Source: Amycolatopsis pretoriensis
GTDB lineage: Bacteria; Actinomycetota; Actinomycetes; Mycobacteriales; Pseudonocardiaceae
NCBI RefSeq assembly: GCF_900107925.1
Contig: NZ_FNUJ01000003.1
Coordinates: 1 to 64,000 of the forward strand
Reading direction: 5' to 3'
Length of the DNA stretch: 64,000 nt
Position 1 is the stretch's first letter; each line of letters opens with the position of its first letter. The notes under the pieces were generated by a model that saw nothing but the letters and a program-made list of their open reading frames with translations, did not search any database and was not told where the DNA came from. Position numbers and translations under genes: made by a program. Positions 1 to 10,864 of the stretch are shown piece by piece.

Positions 1-266
1 ACCGGCTGCGGGCCCATCGAGTCCAGCGAACCGGGCGCGGAACCCTGCGGCAGCTGCGAACAGGCGGGACCGAAGACGTCGGCGTTGGTGGTCACGCCGT
101 CCCCGGCGGCCATGCTGGACGACGGCGCGGCCATCGACGACGACGGAGCGGGGGCCGGGGCGCTGCTGGAGCTCCCGGAGGAAGCGGTGTCGCTGCCACT
201 GCACGCGGTCAGCGAAAGCGCGGCCACGGCGGCGAAACCGATTCCGGCGACACGAAGCTTGGTCAC
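1..266 (-). CDS. Fasciclin-type lipoprotein (3' end outside window)
   Basis: Only the first 88 codons lie in the window. A GTG start gives a signal peptide ending in the lipobox LTAC, with the lipidated Cys at residue 22. A low-complexity Ser/Ala/Pro linker follows, then the sequence FGPACSQLP. Together these are typical of the N-terminus of actinobacterial fasciclin (FAS1) lipoproteins of the MPT70/MPT83 kind. The protein is therefore expected to be anchored outside the membrane. It lies downstream of sigK, rskA and the broken molybdopterin oxidoreductase, the usual neighbourhood of sigma-K-regulated fasciclin genes, and has a sigma-K-like promoter of its own. The FAS1 domain itself is not visible here, so the family call rests on the N-terminal pattern and context. 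Confidence 0.7.
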   Translation of the reverse strand, partial: MTKLRVAGIGFAAVAALSLTACSGSDTASSGSSSSAPAPAPSSSMAAPSSSMAAGDGVTTNADVFGPACSQLPQGSAPGSLDSMGPQP

Positions 267-310
267 GAAAATCACTCCAAAAAGCGGCTGTGAACTTCTT
301 CTTGCGGGGT

Positions 311-338
311 ATTCGGAGCTACGCGGAAACCGGATTGG
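311..338 (-). promoter_or_regulatory. Candidate sigma-K promoter of the fasciclin gene
   Basis: On the minus strand a CCAATCC element (332-338) is followed after 15 nt by CCGAAT (311-316), 45 nt before the GTG start. As remembered, SigK promoters of mpt70/mpt83 in mycobacteria carry CCATCC and CCGAAT-type elements. The resemblance plus linkage to sigK supports autoregulated expression; no transcription start is known here. Confidence 0.45.
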
Positions 339-359
339 CGCCCGATCGAGTGACGTGGG

Positions 360-1682
360 TCACCGCGCGGTGAAATTGATGCGGTGCCACCCGGTGGCCC
401 CGTCGGGCACGGTTCCGGCGCGCATGTCGGTCTGCGTGTACCCGCTTTTGTCGGTGGCCCAGCAGACGACCTGGTGACCGCTGGGCGCGGCGTCGATTTC
501 GATCCACCACATGCGCCAGGTTTCGGGATTGACCTGCTGTGACAACGAGGCTTCCCGCCAGGCACCGTCGTCGAGGCGCACTTCGACCTTCTCGACGCCG
601 GCGTGCTGCGCCCACGCGATCCCGGCGACGCGCACCTTTCCCGACGGGACGGTTTCGAAACCCTTCGGCGTGTCGATCCGCGATTCCGTCTTGATCGGCG
701 CTTCCCGGCTCCAGCCGCGTTTCAGCCAATAGGCTTGCCGCGCCTGCCAGGTCGTCACTTCGAGATCGTTGACCCATTTCGTCGCCGACACGTAACCGTA
801 CAACCCGGGGATCACCGTTCATCCCGATGGCGAGCATGGCGCCGCGCCCGCGGTCCATCGCCGCCGGCACCGGGCTGCCGGACGTCCAGCCGTCCACACT
901 GGACGAATAGAGCTGTTCGGCGCCGGGCCGCACGCCGGCCTCCTCGAGCAGGCGGAGGCTCCAGTCCTCGGTCCGCACCTGCGGGACGGACAACGCCGTG
1001 TCCACGCGGTAGAAGTCGGCGTTGCGGGTGAGGAACGTCGGCGTGCCGAGCTTCGCGAAGTCGGCGTCCGCCGGGATCATCGGCGACCAGCCGCCCGACG
1101 GCAGCGCGCGACGACGCCGCGTCCCGGCTGCCGGCGAGCAGTTGCCCGCCGAGACCCGCCACGCCGGCGCCGGCGAGCAGCACGGTCCGGCGCGAAGAGT
1201 CGGCCACGACGTCGCGCCGGGTTGCGCGGTGCAGGAAGGCGAACGTCGCGACGCCAGCGACGAGGCTCGCCAGCGGGGCGAGCAGCGCGACGGTCGAGAG
1301 ATCGGGGCGCGCGTACACCGCGACGGCGCCGACGAGGCCGAACCCGGTGACCACGACGAGCCCCGGCCACGGCGTGCGACGCGAGTCCCGCGACCGCCGC
1401 GGCCAGCACCATGACCACGGCCATCCCGGAGAGCAGCACGAGCTTGTCGTACGTCCCGAAGGTGCGGACCGCGAAGTCCTTGAGCCCCACCGGGGTCAGG
1501 TCGATCGCGCCGTTGCCGACCGCCAGGTAGGGCGACGCGTTGACGCCGACGAACCCGGCGACGAGGTGGCCCGCGGCCAGCGCCGCCGCGAGCGCGGGGA
1601 CGCCCAGGAGGGCGGCCACCCACCGGCGCAGCTTCGGCGCGGGTGGCGTCGGGGCCGGCCGTTCGGCCGTCGAGGTGCTCAT
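360..1682 (-). pseudogene. Decayed membrane molybdopterin (sulfite-oxidase fold) oxidoreductase
   Basis: The reading frame starts at ATG 1682, 13 nt after rskA, with an N-terminal membrane domain (segments around VAALLGVPALAAALAAGHLV and KLVLLSGMAVVMVLAAAV). It then changes frame near 1385, again near 1085 and again near 820 before ending at 360. The pieces read as one protein: a second membrane part, a Tat-like RRTVLLAGAG segment, PTFLTRNADFYRVDTAL, SVDGWTSGSP and the C-terminal MIPGLYGYVSATKWV domain. Between SLRL and LEEAGVRPG (near 945) about 50 residues are missing, including the TCVSN-type stretch that normally supplies the cysteine ligand of molybdenum. About 15 residues are also missing before VIPGLYGY. 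Several independent lesions argue for a real pseudogene rather than one sequencing error. Confidence 0.8.
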
Positions 1683-1695
1683 CGCGGTCCGATCG

Positions 1696-2376
1696 CTAGG
1701 CGAGGGAGATCCGGGTGACCGCCGGCGTCGTCGGGCCGGCCGAGCCACCCGCGGGTTCGACGGTGATGCCGATCCGGTCGGTGCCCGGCGGGATGTCGGA
1801 CATCAGCATCCGCGGCTGCAGGATCCCGGCGGAGTGCGCTTCGCCGGCGCGGATGAGCCACACCTGGTAGACGTGGCCGGCGTCGAGCGCGGGCAGGTCC
1901 GCGGCGAGCAGCACGGCCTGGTTCCGGCTGCGCGACACGACGAGAGTCGCGTGTCCCTCGCCGGTGCCCTGGATCGCGGAGGCGTCGGGCGCGGACAGGA
2001 CGGAGTCGACGGGAGCGGGCGGCGTCGAGGTGACGACGCCGACGCCGACCGCGACGACAGCCGCCGCGGCGGCCGCGACCAGCGTCATGCGCAACCGGAA
2101 GACCCTGCCGCGTCTAGGTTTCCCGCCCCGCTGGACCGGAATCCGCGGCGGCAGCTGACGGGTGCGTGCCACCGCGGCCAGCACCAGCGACCGCAGTTCG
2201 GGCGGCGGGGTCACCGCGTCGGCAGCGCCCAGCCGGGCACCGGTCGCACGCAGCTCGGCCACTTCCTGGCGGCACGCCGGGCACTCGCCCAGGTGCCGTT
2301 CGAACCCGGCACGCTCCACATCGGACAGTGCGTCCAGTGCATAGGCCCCGGTCAGCGTGTGCAGCTCGGCGGTCAT
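1696..2376 (-). CDS. rskA: Anti-sigma-K factor RskA
   Basis: This 226-residue protein has the zinc-associated anti-sigma motif H28-x3-C32-x2-C35 in a short cytoplasmic N-terminal domain. One membrane helix follows around residues 97-115 (rich in Ala/Val). The exported C-terminal domain matches the RskA type (VYQVWLIRAGE, PRMLMSDIPPG, GITVEPAGGS). It should bind SigK at the membrane and release it after regulated proteolysis. Its start overlaps the sigK stop by 4 nt, so the two are translationally coupled. The exported domain is of normal length and no lesion is seen, although the downstream oxidoreductase is broken. Confidence 0.9.
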   Translation of the reverse strand: MTAELHTLTGAYALDALSDVERAGFERHLGECPACRQEVAELRATGARLGAADAVTPPPELRSLVLAAVARTRQLPPRIPVQRGGKPRRGRVFRLRMTLVAAAAAAVVAVGVGVVTSTPPAPVDSVLSAPDASAIQGTGEGHATLVVSRSRNQAVLLAADLPALDAGHVYQVWLIRAGEAHSAGILQPRMLMSDIPPGTDRIGITVEPAGGSAGPTTPAVTRISLA

Positions 2377-2969
2377 CGATCCACCCCCAGGCAGTCACGT
2401 AGCCGGATCAGGCCGTCCCGGATGCGGGTCTTGACGGTCCCGGGTGCCACCTTCAGCACCTCGGCGACTTCGGGATAGGTGTAGCCGTTGTAGTAGGCGA
2501 GGACGATCGACTCGCGCTGCAGATCGGTCAGCTGCGCGAGGCACTGCCGGACGCGCTGCTGGTCAAGAGTGGCCAAAGTGGACTCGGTGACATCGTCGAA
2601 CGGCCGCCGCACATCCATCCGGCCGGCTTTTTCTTCCCGGTCGAGCACGGCTTGGTGCGAGCGCACGCGGTCGACGGCCCGGCGGTGGGCGATGGTCAGC
2701 ACCCACGACAGCGCGCTCCCCCGGTCCGGGACGTATCGCGCGGCTTTGCGCCACACTTCCACCAGCACCTCCTGCGCCACTTCCTCGGCCTGGGCGTGGT
2801 TGCGCAGCACGCGCGTGACCAGCCCGAGCACCGGACCGGCGATGACGTCGTACAGCGCCGCGAAGGCGCTTTCGTCTCCGGCCGCGACCCGTCTCAGGAG
2901 TTCTTCGGCGCCCGCCGCGGGCACCGGAGCCTCGTCCGGTTGCAGCCGCAGCCGCCCACGCTCACCCAT
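2373..2969 (-). CDS. sigK: ECF RNA polymerase sigma factor SigK
   Basis: This 198-residue protein has region 2 around residues 35-105 (AQEVLVEVWRKAARYVPDRG, SALSWVLTIAHRRAVDRVR) and region 4 around 140-195 (TDLQRESIVLAYYNGYTYPE, VAPGTVKTRIRDGLIRLRD). Its partner rskA follows with a 4-nt overlap. The assignment rests on this pairing together with the downstream molybdopterin oxidoreductase and fasciclin genes, which in related actinobacteria form the SigK regulon. The ATG at 2969 was chosen because GGAGGG lies 8 nt upstream. The frame stays open further upstream but that part lacks sigma-factor character. Confidence 0.88.
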   Translation of the reverse strand: MGERGRLRLQPDEAPVPAAGAEELLRRVAAGDESAFAALYDVIAGPVLGLVTRVLRNHAQAEEVAQEVLVEVWRKAARYVPDRGSALSWVLTIAHRRAVDRVRSHQAVLDREEKAGRMDVRRPFDDVTESTLATLDQQRVRQCLAQLTDLQRESIVLAYYNGYTYPEVAEVLKVAPGTVKTRIRDGLIRLRDCLGVDR

Positions 2970-3196
2970 GCCCGGCACCCTCCGCCTCACCCTGGTTGTG
3001 CGGGGGGTTCGCGGCTGGGCGGCTTGGTGGACTGGTTTGGGGTGGGGCTTCCCACCCGGACGGTGCAACTCTCGGAGTGGGACCCATCCGGTGGTGGGGT
3101 GGCTCCGAAAGTTTGGTTGTCGCGGCCGGTCGAGGGGCGGGCACGGTTCCGCGCGGGCTCGGTCAAGGCGGCGGCTGCGGATCGCTCCTCCGCTGC

Positions 3197-3273
3197 GGCG
3201 GCTCCAGGTGTACAGCGGCTCCAAACTTGAAGTGACTAAAGCCGCGCATCGGATGCGAAAGTTGAGTCACTTC
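3197..3273 (+). repeat. 77-bp intergenic repeat, copy 1
   Basis: The repeat begins GGCGGCTCCAGGT, contains CAGCGGCTCCAAA and ends AAGTTGAGTCACTTC. It has the same length as the copy at 3470-3546. The end forms a perfect 10-bp inverted repeat with an internal stretch: TGAAGTGACT at 3228-3237 against AGTCACTTCA at 3265-3274. A smaller GCAT/ATGC stem lies in the loop. Origin and function are not known. Confidence 0.7.
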
Positions 3274-3469
3274 AGTTACGAAGTGGATCCAAGTGCGCAC
3301 CCAAGCCACGAATCCTCGGTGGGCGACCCGAGGGAGCCGGACCCGGCCCGGTGGCGCCGAAAAGTCTGGCACGGATGCCGACCGGCAGGCCGAGGCAGGC
3401 TCGCGCGCGGCCGACCGAGGCGGCGACCAGCATCGGCGGATCAGCATCGGCGGATCAGCCAGCCGCTGT

Positions 3470-3546
3470 GGTGGCTCCAGGTTCGCAGCGGCTCCAAAGT
3501 CGAGATGACATCAGTTGCATGGCGACTCGGAAAGTTGAGTCACTTC
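3470..3546 (+). repeat. 77-bp intergenic repeat, copy 2
   Basis: This copy has the same length and layout as copy 1: GGTGGCTCCAGGT, then CAGCGGCTCCAAA, a diverged middle with TGAC, and AAAGTTGAGTCACTTC at the end. The inverted repeat seen in copy 1 is lost here because the middle has diverged. A related end piece, AAACTTGAGTCACTTCAG, recurs at about 3768-3785. Confidence 0.7.
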
Positions 3547-3773
3547 GCGACTGGCCGCCCAGCCAACCCGGTGGCTCCGAGAGCCTGGCGCCGAGGCCGG
3601 CTCGCGGGCTGGCGCGGGCCGCGCGGCGATGTCACGGTCACGGCCGCGGGGCCGCGGGGCCGCGCGGCGACGTCGCGGTCGCGAGAGCCGCGCGGCCGTG
3701 TCTCGACCGTCGGCACAGCGATGCGCACACCTCGGCGCCGAGCACATCCAAAGGTGGAGCAGCCAAGAAACTT

Positions 3774-3799
3774 GAGTCACTTCAGGTATGCAGTGACTC
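3774..3799. repeat. Inverted repeat, third partial copy of the GAGTCACT element
   Basis: GAGTCACT (3774-3781) and AGTGACTC (3792-3799) form a perfect 8-bp stem with a 10-nt loop. The left arm is the conserved end of the 77-bp repeats, so all three spacer copies share the same core. Confidence 0.55.
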
Positions 3800-4038
3800 C
3801 AGCCGCGGCCGCCGAGAAGTAACGACACCTGAGACGGAACGACTGCCCTTAAGGAACGACCGAACGACTGCTCACCCAGCGTAAGAAAACTGCCCTTCCG
3901 GCCACGCCCAAGGTGACCTCGGGCACTTCTTGATCACCCCAGAGTGTGAAAGTTTTTCGGAACGCTGGGCGTTGAACTGACTATGGGTTATCCCTGGAAC
4001 AAGACGAAGTTAACCGACGAGTAGCAAAGGCAGTCCCG

Positions 4039-4452
4039 ATGGCCGACCCGCACAACGTGACCAGCGCCAGCATCGACTTCGCCCTGCGCACCTTCGGCGC
4101 CGGGCCGCGGCCGGTGCCCGCCGAGCTGGAGTACGACACCCGCGATCCCTATGCGGTCGCCGTGGTGCTGCACGCCGGCCCCAGCGCCGTCCGGTGGCTC
4201 TTCGGGCGGGACCTGCTCGCCGATGGCCTGCTCGCCCGCTGCGGCGATGGTGACGTCCGCGTCGGGCCCGCCGGCGATCCCGCCCTCGTCGTCGTCGAGC
4301 TGACCTCTCCCGATGGCGCCGCCGTGCTCGAAGCTCCCGCCAAGGAGATCGCCGCCTTCCTCGACCGGACCTACGACGTCGTCCCCGCCGGGAGCGAGAG
4401 CGACTGGTTCGACTTCGACCAGGAACTCGAGAAGCTCTCCTACCAGGACTGA
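4039..4452 (+). CDS. SsgA-like sporulation/cell division regulator
   Basis: This 137-residue acidic protein belongs to the SsgA-like family, found only in morphologically complex actinobacteria, where members guide septum placement and spore wall formation. Recognisable family parts are LEYDTRDPYAVAVVLH near residues 31-46, WLFGRDLLADGL around 54-65 and the C-terminal AFLDRTYDVVPAGSE region. Length is normal for the family. An AAAGG lies 9 nt before the ATG. The AMP-ligase gene begins 14 nt after its stop and may be cotranscribed. Which SsgA-like subgroup it belongs to cannot be told from the sequence alone. Confidence 0.88.
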   Translation: MADPHNVTSASIDFALRTFGAGPRPVPAELEYDTRDPYAVAVVLHAGPSAVRWLFGRDLLADGLLARCGDGDVRVGPAGDPALVVVELTSPDGAAVLEAPAKEIAAFLDRTYDVVPAGSESDWFDFDQELEKLSYQD

Positions 4453-4466
4453 GTACCGTCCACCCG

Positions 4467-5795
4467 GTGAGCTTCTTCCTGACGAAGGTCCTCGCCGCGC
4501 TCGAGGACGGTGGTGACCGCCCCCTCTTCATCCACGACGGCGTCACCACCTACCACCAGGCCCGCGACCGCCTCCGCCGCCTGAACACGACCGGAAAAAC
4601 CGTCGCCGTCGACCTGCGGAACCGGCCCGAGACGGTTCTCGTCCAGCTCGCCGCCCTCCTGCGCGGCGCGACCGTGCTCATGGTCCCCGCCTCGGCGCCG
4701 ACGCGAGACCGGCTCGCCGCGGCCGCGGGCGCCACCGTCGTCACCGATCGGCCCCACGACTGGCCCGGCGCCGACACGAGAACCCTCGACGACCTCGACG
4801 GCGACCCCGCACCGCTGGACCCGCCGGACGCCGTGCACCTCCTCTTCCCCACCGGCGGCACCACCGGCACCCCCAAGCTCATCCGCCACAGCGGCATCTA
4901 CGACGGCATGGCCCACATCTTCACGCCGAATCCCGAAGAACCGAGCCGCACACTGCTCGTCGCCCCCATGACGCACATGACCGGCAACGCCACCGTCCTC
5001 GGCACGCTGCTGAAGCGCGACACCGTCGTCATCCACGACGGCTTCGACGCAGGTGCCGTCCTCGACGCGATCCAGCACCACCGCATCGACACGCTCTCCC
5101 TGACGCCGCCGCGGCTGGCCGCCGTCCTCGACCACCCGAAACGCAAGAACACCGACCTCAGCAGCGTCCGCTCGCTCTCCCTCGGCGCCGCGCCGCTGCC
5201 GCCGCACCGGCTCGCCCAAGCGCTCGACGTCTTCGGCCCGGTCGTCGGCCAGGGGTACGGCCTCACCGAAGCGCCGATGATCGCCAGCATCTCCGCCGGC
5301 GAGCTGATCGGCCGTCCCGAACTCCTCGGCTCGGTCGGCCGGATCGTCCCCGGCATGGAAGCCCGCATCACCGAATGCGGCGAGGTCGAAGTACGCGGAC
5401 TGTCCATGATGGACGGTTACCTCGGCGGCCCGGACGTCGGCGCCGGCTGGCTGCGCACCGGCGACCTCGGGCGCTTCGACGACGACGGTTACCTCTACCT
5501 GCTCGACCGCGCCGACGACGTCGTCGTGGTCGGTGAGCACGGCACGAAGGTCGCCACGACCGTCGTCGAGCACGCGCTCGAGACGCACCCGGCGGTGCGG
5601 AGCGCGGCCGTCTTCGGCCGGGGCGACGTGCTGCACGCCGTCGTCGTCGCCGGAAAGGTCACCGAAGACGAACTGAAAGCGCACGCTCGAGCCACCTTCG
5701 GCCAGGAGCACTACGTCCCGGCGAAGGTGGACTTCGTCGACGCGCTCCCCCTCACCGACGTCGGCAAGGTCGACAAGCGCGCGCTCAGCTCGTGA
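4467..5795 (+). CDS. Class I adenylate-forming enzyme (acyl-CoA ligase-like)
   Basis: This 442-residue protein is an ANL-superfamily AMP-forming ligase that would activate a carboxylic acid as acyl-adenylate, then usually thioesterify it. The phosphate-binding loop [11 protein letters not shown] is at about residues 129-139. Later motifs include [30 protein letters not shown] and the C-terminal [14 protein letters not shown] with the catalytic lysine. It is somewhat shorter than typical family members (500 or more), mainly in the N-terminal domain. The GTG start lies 14 nt after the SsgA-family gene. Its 3' end overlaps the convergent ilvD by 11 nt. The substrate is unknown. Confidence 0.85.
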   Translation: MSFFLTKVLAALEDGGDRPLFIHDGVTTYHQARDRLRRLNTTGKTVAVDLRNRPETVLVQLAALLRGATVLMVPASAPTRDRLAAAAGATVVTDRPHDWPGADTRTLDDLDGDPAPLDPPDAVHLLFPTGGTTGTPKLIRHSGIYDGMAHIFTPNPEEPSRTLLVAPMTHMTGNATVLGTLLKRDTVVIHDGFDAGAVLDAIQHHRIDTLSLTPPRLAAVLDHPKRKNTDLSSVRSLSLGAAPLPPHRLAQALDVFGPVVGQGYGLTEAPMIASISAGELIGRPELLGSVGRIVPGMEARITECGEVEVRGLSMMDGYLGGPDVGAGWLRTGDLGRFDDDGYLYLLDRADDVVVVGEHGTKVATTVVEHALETHPAVRSAAVFGRGDVLHAVVVAGKVTEDELKAHARATFGQEHYVPAKVDFVDALPLTDVGKVDKRALSS

Positions 5796-7476
5796 CGGCC
5801 CCGTAGGACGACGACCGGACCAGCTTCGCGTACTTCCCGAGCACGCCTTCCGGGAACTTGTTCGGCAACGGCTCCCAGCCCTCGCGGCGCCGCGCCAGCT
5901 CGGCGGCGTCGACCAGCAGGTCCATGCTGCGGCCCTTGATGTCGACGGCGATCCGGTCGCCGTCGCGGACGAACGCGATCGGGCCGCCGTCGACCGCCTC
6001 GGGCGCGACGTGGCCGATGCACAACCCCGTCGTGCCGCCCGAGAACCGCCCGTCGGTCAGCAGCAGGACGTCCCGGCCGAGGCCGGCGCCCTTGATCGCC
6101 GCGGTGATCGCGAGCATCTCGCGCATGCCGGGCCCGCCCTTGGGTCCTTCGTAGCGGATGACGACGACGTCCCCCGAAGAGATCCGGCCCTCGTTCAGCG
6201 CCGCCATCGCCTCCTGCTCGCGCTCGAACACGCGTGCCGGGCCCTCGAAGTTGGCCGTGTCGAAGCCCGCGGACTTCACGACGGCGCCCTCGGGCGCGAG
6301 CGAGCCGCGCAGGATCGTGATGCCGCCGGTCGGGTGCAACGGGTTGTCCAAGCGCCGCAGGACCTCGCCGTCGATCGGGTCGGGGTCCAGCTCGGCGAGG
6401 TTCTCCGCGACGGTCCGGCCGGTGACGGTCAGCGCGCCGCCGTGGAGCAGCCCCTCGTCGAGCAGCGCCTTCATCAGCACCGGGATGCCGCCGTGGCGGT
6501 CGATGTCGTTCATGACGTACTTGCCGAACGGCTTCAGGTCGCCCAGGTGCGGCACGCGGTCGCCGACGCGGTTGAAGTCGTCGAGGGTCAGCTCGACCTT
6601 CGCCTCGTGCGCGATGGCCAGCAGGTGCAGCACGGCGTTGGTCGAGCCGCCGAGGGCCATGATCACGGTGATCGCGTTCTCGAACGCCTCCCGCGTGAGG
6701 ATGTCCCGCGCGGTGATGCCCTTCTCGAGCAGCCCGACGACGGCTTCACCCGAAAGGTGCGCGTAGTGGTCGCGACGGCGGTCCGCGGACGGCGGCGCGG
6801 CCGACCCCGGCATGCTCATCCCCATCGCCTCGGCCGCCGACGCCATCGTGTTCGCCGTGTACATGCCGCCGCACGCGCCCTCACCGGGGCAGATCGCGCG
6901 TTCGATGCGGTCGAGGTCGTCGGTCTTCAGGCGGCCGGCCCGGCACGCGCCGACCGCCTCGAAGGCGTCGATCAGCGTGACGTCCTTCTCGGTGCCGTCC
7001 GTGAGCTTCACCCAGCCGGGGGCGATCGTGCCCGCGTAGAGGAACACCGACGCCAGGTCGAGGCGCGCGGCCGCCATCAGCATCCCGGGCAGGGACTTGT
7101 CGCAGCCGGCCAGCAGGACCGAGCCGTCGAGGCGCTCGGCCTGCATGACCGTCTCGACGGAGTCGGCGATGACCTCGCGGGACACGAGCGAGAAGTGCAT
7201 GCCGTCGTGGCCCATGGAGATGCCGTCGGACACCGAGATCGTGCCGAACTGCAGCGGGTAGCCACCGGCCGCGTGCACGCCCTCCTTCGACGCCTGCGCG
7301 AGCCGGTCCAGCGACAGGTTGCACGGCGTGATCTCGTTCCACGAGCTGGCGACGCCGATGATCGGCTTGCGCCAGTCGCCGTCCCCCATCCCGACGGCGC
7401 GGAGCATGCCACGCGCGGGCGCGGCCTCGATCCCGTCGGTCACCGTGCGGCTGCGGGGTTTCGGATCGATCGTCAT
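5785..7476 (-). CDS. ilvD: Dihydroxy-acid dehydratase
   Basis: This 563-residue enzyme dehydrates 2,3-dihydroxy-isovalerate (or -methylvalerate) to the 2-oxo acid in valine, isoleucine and leucine synthesis. Iron-sulfur ligand regions are present: [30 protein letters not shown] and [17 protein letters not shown]. The C-terminal [11 protein letters not shown] motif is intact. Length is normal for the family. The ATG at 7476 is preceded by GGAGGG at suitable distance. An upstream in-frame ATG at 7509 lacks such a site. The gene stands alone among unrelated genes. Confidence 0.96.
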   Translation of the reverse strand: MTIDPKPRSRTVTDGIEAAPARGMLRAVGMGDGDWRKPIIGVASSWNEITPCNLSLDRLAQASKEGVHAAGGYPLQFGTISVSDGISMGHDGMHFSLVSREVIADSVETVMQAERLDGSVLLAGCDKSLPGMLMAAARLDLASVFLYAGTIAPGWVKLTDGTEKDVTLIDAFEAVGACRAGRLKTDDLDRIERAICPGEGACGGMYTANTMASAAEAMGMSMPGSAAPPSADRRRDHYAHLSGEAVVGLLEKGITARDILTREAFENAITVIMALGGSTNAVLHLLAIAHEAKVELTLDDFNRVGDRVPHLGDLKPFGKYVMNDIDRHGGIPVLMKALLDEGLLHGGALTVTGRTVAENLAELDPDPIDGEVLRRLDNPLHPTGGITILRGSLAPEGAVVKSAGFDTANFEGPARVFEREQEAMAALNEGRISSGDVVVIRYEGPKGGPGMREMLAITAAIKGAGLGRDVLLLTDGRFSGGTTGLCIGHVAPEAVDGGPIAFVRDGDRIAVDIKGRSMDLLVDAAELARRREGWEPLPNKFPEGVLGKYAKLVRSSSYGAVTS

Positions 7477-7592
7477 CGCGGGGCCCTCCGATACGACGTT
7501 CGGACGCACTGCAGCCTACTCGGCCCGGCGCGGTCCGCTGGCCGGAACGAAGTGCTTCCCGGAGCTGGGCGAACCGGCGAAAACTCGGCGAA

Positions 7593-8669
7593 ATGATCGC
7601 CACTGTCGTGTGGGGCACGGGCAACGTCGGCCGTGCGGCAATCCGGGCCGTCGACGCCCATCCGGCGCTGGAGCTCACCGCGGTGCTGGTGAACAACCCG
7701 GACAAGGTCGGCAAGGACGCGGGCGCGCTCGCGGGTGTCGGCGACCTGGGTGTCACCGCCACCGACGACGTCGACGCGGTGCTGGCGGCGAGTCCCCGGG
7801 CCGTCGTCTACGCCGCTTCGGGGGACGTCCGGTTCGACGACGCGCTCGCCGACATCGTCCGCGCGGTCGGGACGGGAGCGGTCGTCGTGACGCCGGCGCT
7901 CTACCCCCTCTACGACCAGCGCAACGCGCCCCCGGAGCTGCGGGACCCGGTGCTGGCGGCGATCAAGGAGGGCGGCGGCTCGCTGTTCGTCTCCGGCGTC
8001 GACCCCGGCTGGGGCAACGACGTGCTGCCGCTGCTGATCAGCGGGCTCGGCACGGACGTCGACGTCATCCGCTGCCAGGAGATCTTCGACTACTCGACCT
8101 ACGAGCAGCCCGACTCCGTCCGCTACCTGGTCGGAATGGGCCAGCCGATGGACTACGACCCGCCGATGCTGATGACCGGCGTGCCGTCGATGGTGTGGGG
8201 CGGGCAGGTCCGGCTGATCGCGCGCGGCCTCGGCGTCGAGGTCGACGAGCTGCGCGAGACGCTGCAGCGGCGTCCGCTGGAGGAAACCGTCTCCACACGG
8301 ACGATGGGCGACTTCGAGAAGGGCACGCAGGGCGCGGTGCGCTTCGAGGTGCAGGGCATCGTCGACGGCGAACCGCGGATCGTCATCGAGCACGTCACGC
8401 GCATCCACCCGTCGTGCGCGCCGGACTGGCCGACGCCGCCCAGCGGCGACGGCGCCCACCGCGTGATCATCGAAGGCCGGCCGCGCATCGAGGTCAGCGT
8501 CGAAGCTTCCGACGAAGGCGAAAACCGGTCCGCGGGCGGCAATGCCACCGCGGTCGGCCGGCTCGTCGGCGCGATCGACTGGCTGGCCGAGGCGGAACCC
8601 GGTCTCTACGACGCACTCGACGTCCCGCTGCGCCCGGCAGCCGGCAAGCTCGGAAGGAGGCGCTCGTGA
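7593..8669 (+). CDS. Dihydrodipicolinate reductase-like NAD(P)-dependent dehydrogenase
   Basis: This 358-residue protein has an N-terminal Rossmann fold opening with VVWGTGNVGRAAIRAV and ALELTAVLVNN. It is the kind found in the dihydrodipicolinate reductase-like and 2,4-diaminopentanoate dehydrogenase families. GVDPGWGNDVLPLL and EIFDYSTYEQPDSVRY are typical of the actinobacterial group. It is longer than true DapB (about 250 residues) and lacks DapB's usual catalytic block, so lysine synthesis is unlikely. The stop overlaps the GTG of the next gene (GTGA), which makes the two a coupled operon. Substrate unknown; probably an amine or keto-acid metabolite. Confidence 0.8.
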   Translation: MIATVVWGTGNVGRAAIRAVDAHPALELTAVLVNNPDKVGKDAGALAGVGDLGVTATDDVDAVLAASPRAVVYAASGDVRFDDALADIVRAVGTGAVVVTPALYPLYDQRNAPPELRDPVLAAIKEGGGSLFVSGVDPGWGNDVLPLLISGLGTDVDVIRCQEIFDYSTYEQPDSVRYLVGMGQPMDYDPPMLMTGVPSMVWGGQVRLIARGLGVEVDELRETLQRRPLEETVSTRTMGDFEKGTQGAVRFEVQGIVDGEPRIVIEHVTRIHPSCAPDWPTPPSGDGAHRVIIEGRPRIEVSVEASDEGENRSAGGNATAVGRLVGAIDWLAEAEPGLYDALDVPLRPAAGKLGRRRS

Positions 8670-9151
8670 ACATCGACATCCCCGAAGGCAAGGACCCGAT
8701 CGGGTACGTGTGGGGCGAGCTGGTGCCCGGCATCGGCATCGCCGCGTCGCAGTTCTCGCTGGCCGTGTACTCGCACACCACGTTGGGGCTGCGGGAGTTC
8801 GAGGCCGCGCGGCTGCGGATCGCGCAGATCAACGGGTGCGTCTTCTGCCTGGACTGGCGCACCGAACGCGACGGCGTGAAGGTCGAGCCGGAGTTCGCGG
8901 ACGCGGTGTTGGAGTGGCGCACGACGGAACTCTTCGACGAGCGGACGCGGCTCGCGGCGGAGTACGCCGAGCGGTACGCGACCGACCACCACAACCTGGA
9001 CGACGAGTTCTGGAAGCGGATGTCCGCGGTGTACAGCCAGAAGGAGATCGTCGAGCTGTCCATGAGCCTGGGCTCGTGGCTGGCTTTCGGGCGCCTCAAC
9101 CACGTTCTGGGTCTCGACACCGTCTGCGTCCTGCCGTCCCACCGGTCGTGA
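8666..9151 (+). CDS. Carboxymuconolactone decarboxylase-like (AhpD-fold) protein
   Basis: This 161-residue all-helical protein of the CMD/AhpD superfamily carries the redox-type pair in NGCVFCLDWR (CxxC). The position after the pair is Asp-Trp rather than the usual downstream His of AhpD, so peroxidase activity is doubtful. The GTG start follows AAGGAGG and overlaps the stop of the dehydrogenase gene, indicating translational coupling and a joint role. Its stop codon sits inside the left arm of a terminator hairpin shared with the convergent cholesterol oxidase gene. Confidence 0.85.
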   Translation: MNIDIPEGKDPIGYVWGELVPGIGIAASQFSLAVYSHTTLGLREFEAARLRIAQINGCVFCLDWRTERDGVKVEPEFADAVLEWRTTELFDERTRLAAEYAERYATDHHNLDDEFWKRMSAVYSQKEIVELSMSLGSWLAFGRLNHVLGLDTVCVLPSHRS

Positions 9152-9189
9152 GTGGCAATTGGGGTTAGAACCCTAATTGCCACTCACGA
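9146..9189. terminator. Bidirectional hairpin terminator
   Basis: A long inverted repeat runs from TCGTGAGTGGCAATT to AATTGCCACTCACGA, with GGGTT/AACCC continuing the stem inward and one mismatched base per side. It sits between two convergent genes and begins at the stop of the CMD-like gene, so it can serve both. There is no T-run, as is common for actinobacteria. Confidence 0.8.
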
Positions 9190-9206
9190 CAAGCCGCGGC
9201 AGACTG

Positions 9207-10864
<1,658 letters not shown>

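Larger units (their letters stand above)
2970..4038. other. Gene-free 1.07-kb spacer between sigK and the SsgA-family gene
   Basis: This long divergent intergenic region has open frames but none with a recognisable protein, convincing RBS or family features. It holds two 77-bp direct repeats (3197-3273 and 3470-3546), a third partial copy near 3755-3799, and a tandem 15-nt duplication at about 3429-3458. It also has a very GC-rich stretch (about 3590-3710) made of short GCCGCG-type runs. The promoter-proximal part before 4039 is more AT-rich, with possible -35 and -10 elements around TTGAAC (3974) and TTATCC. No RNA gene was recognised. Confidence 0.6.

Noticed and set aside
3293..3884. Open frames in the sigK-SsgA spacer
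   Set aside because: Low-complexity Arg/Ala/Gly translations over repeats, no RBS and no match to a known family.
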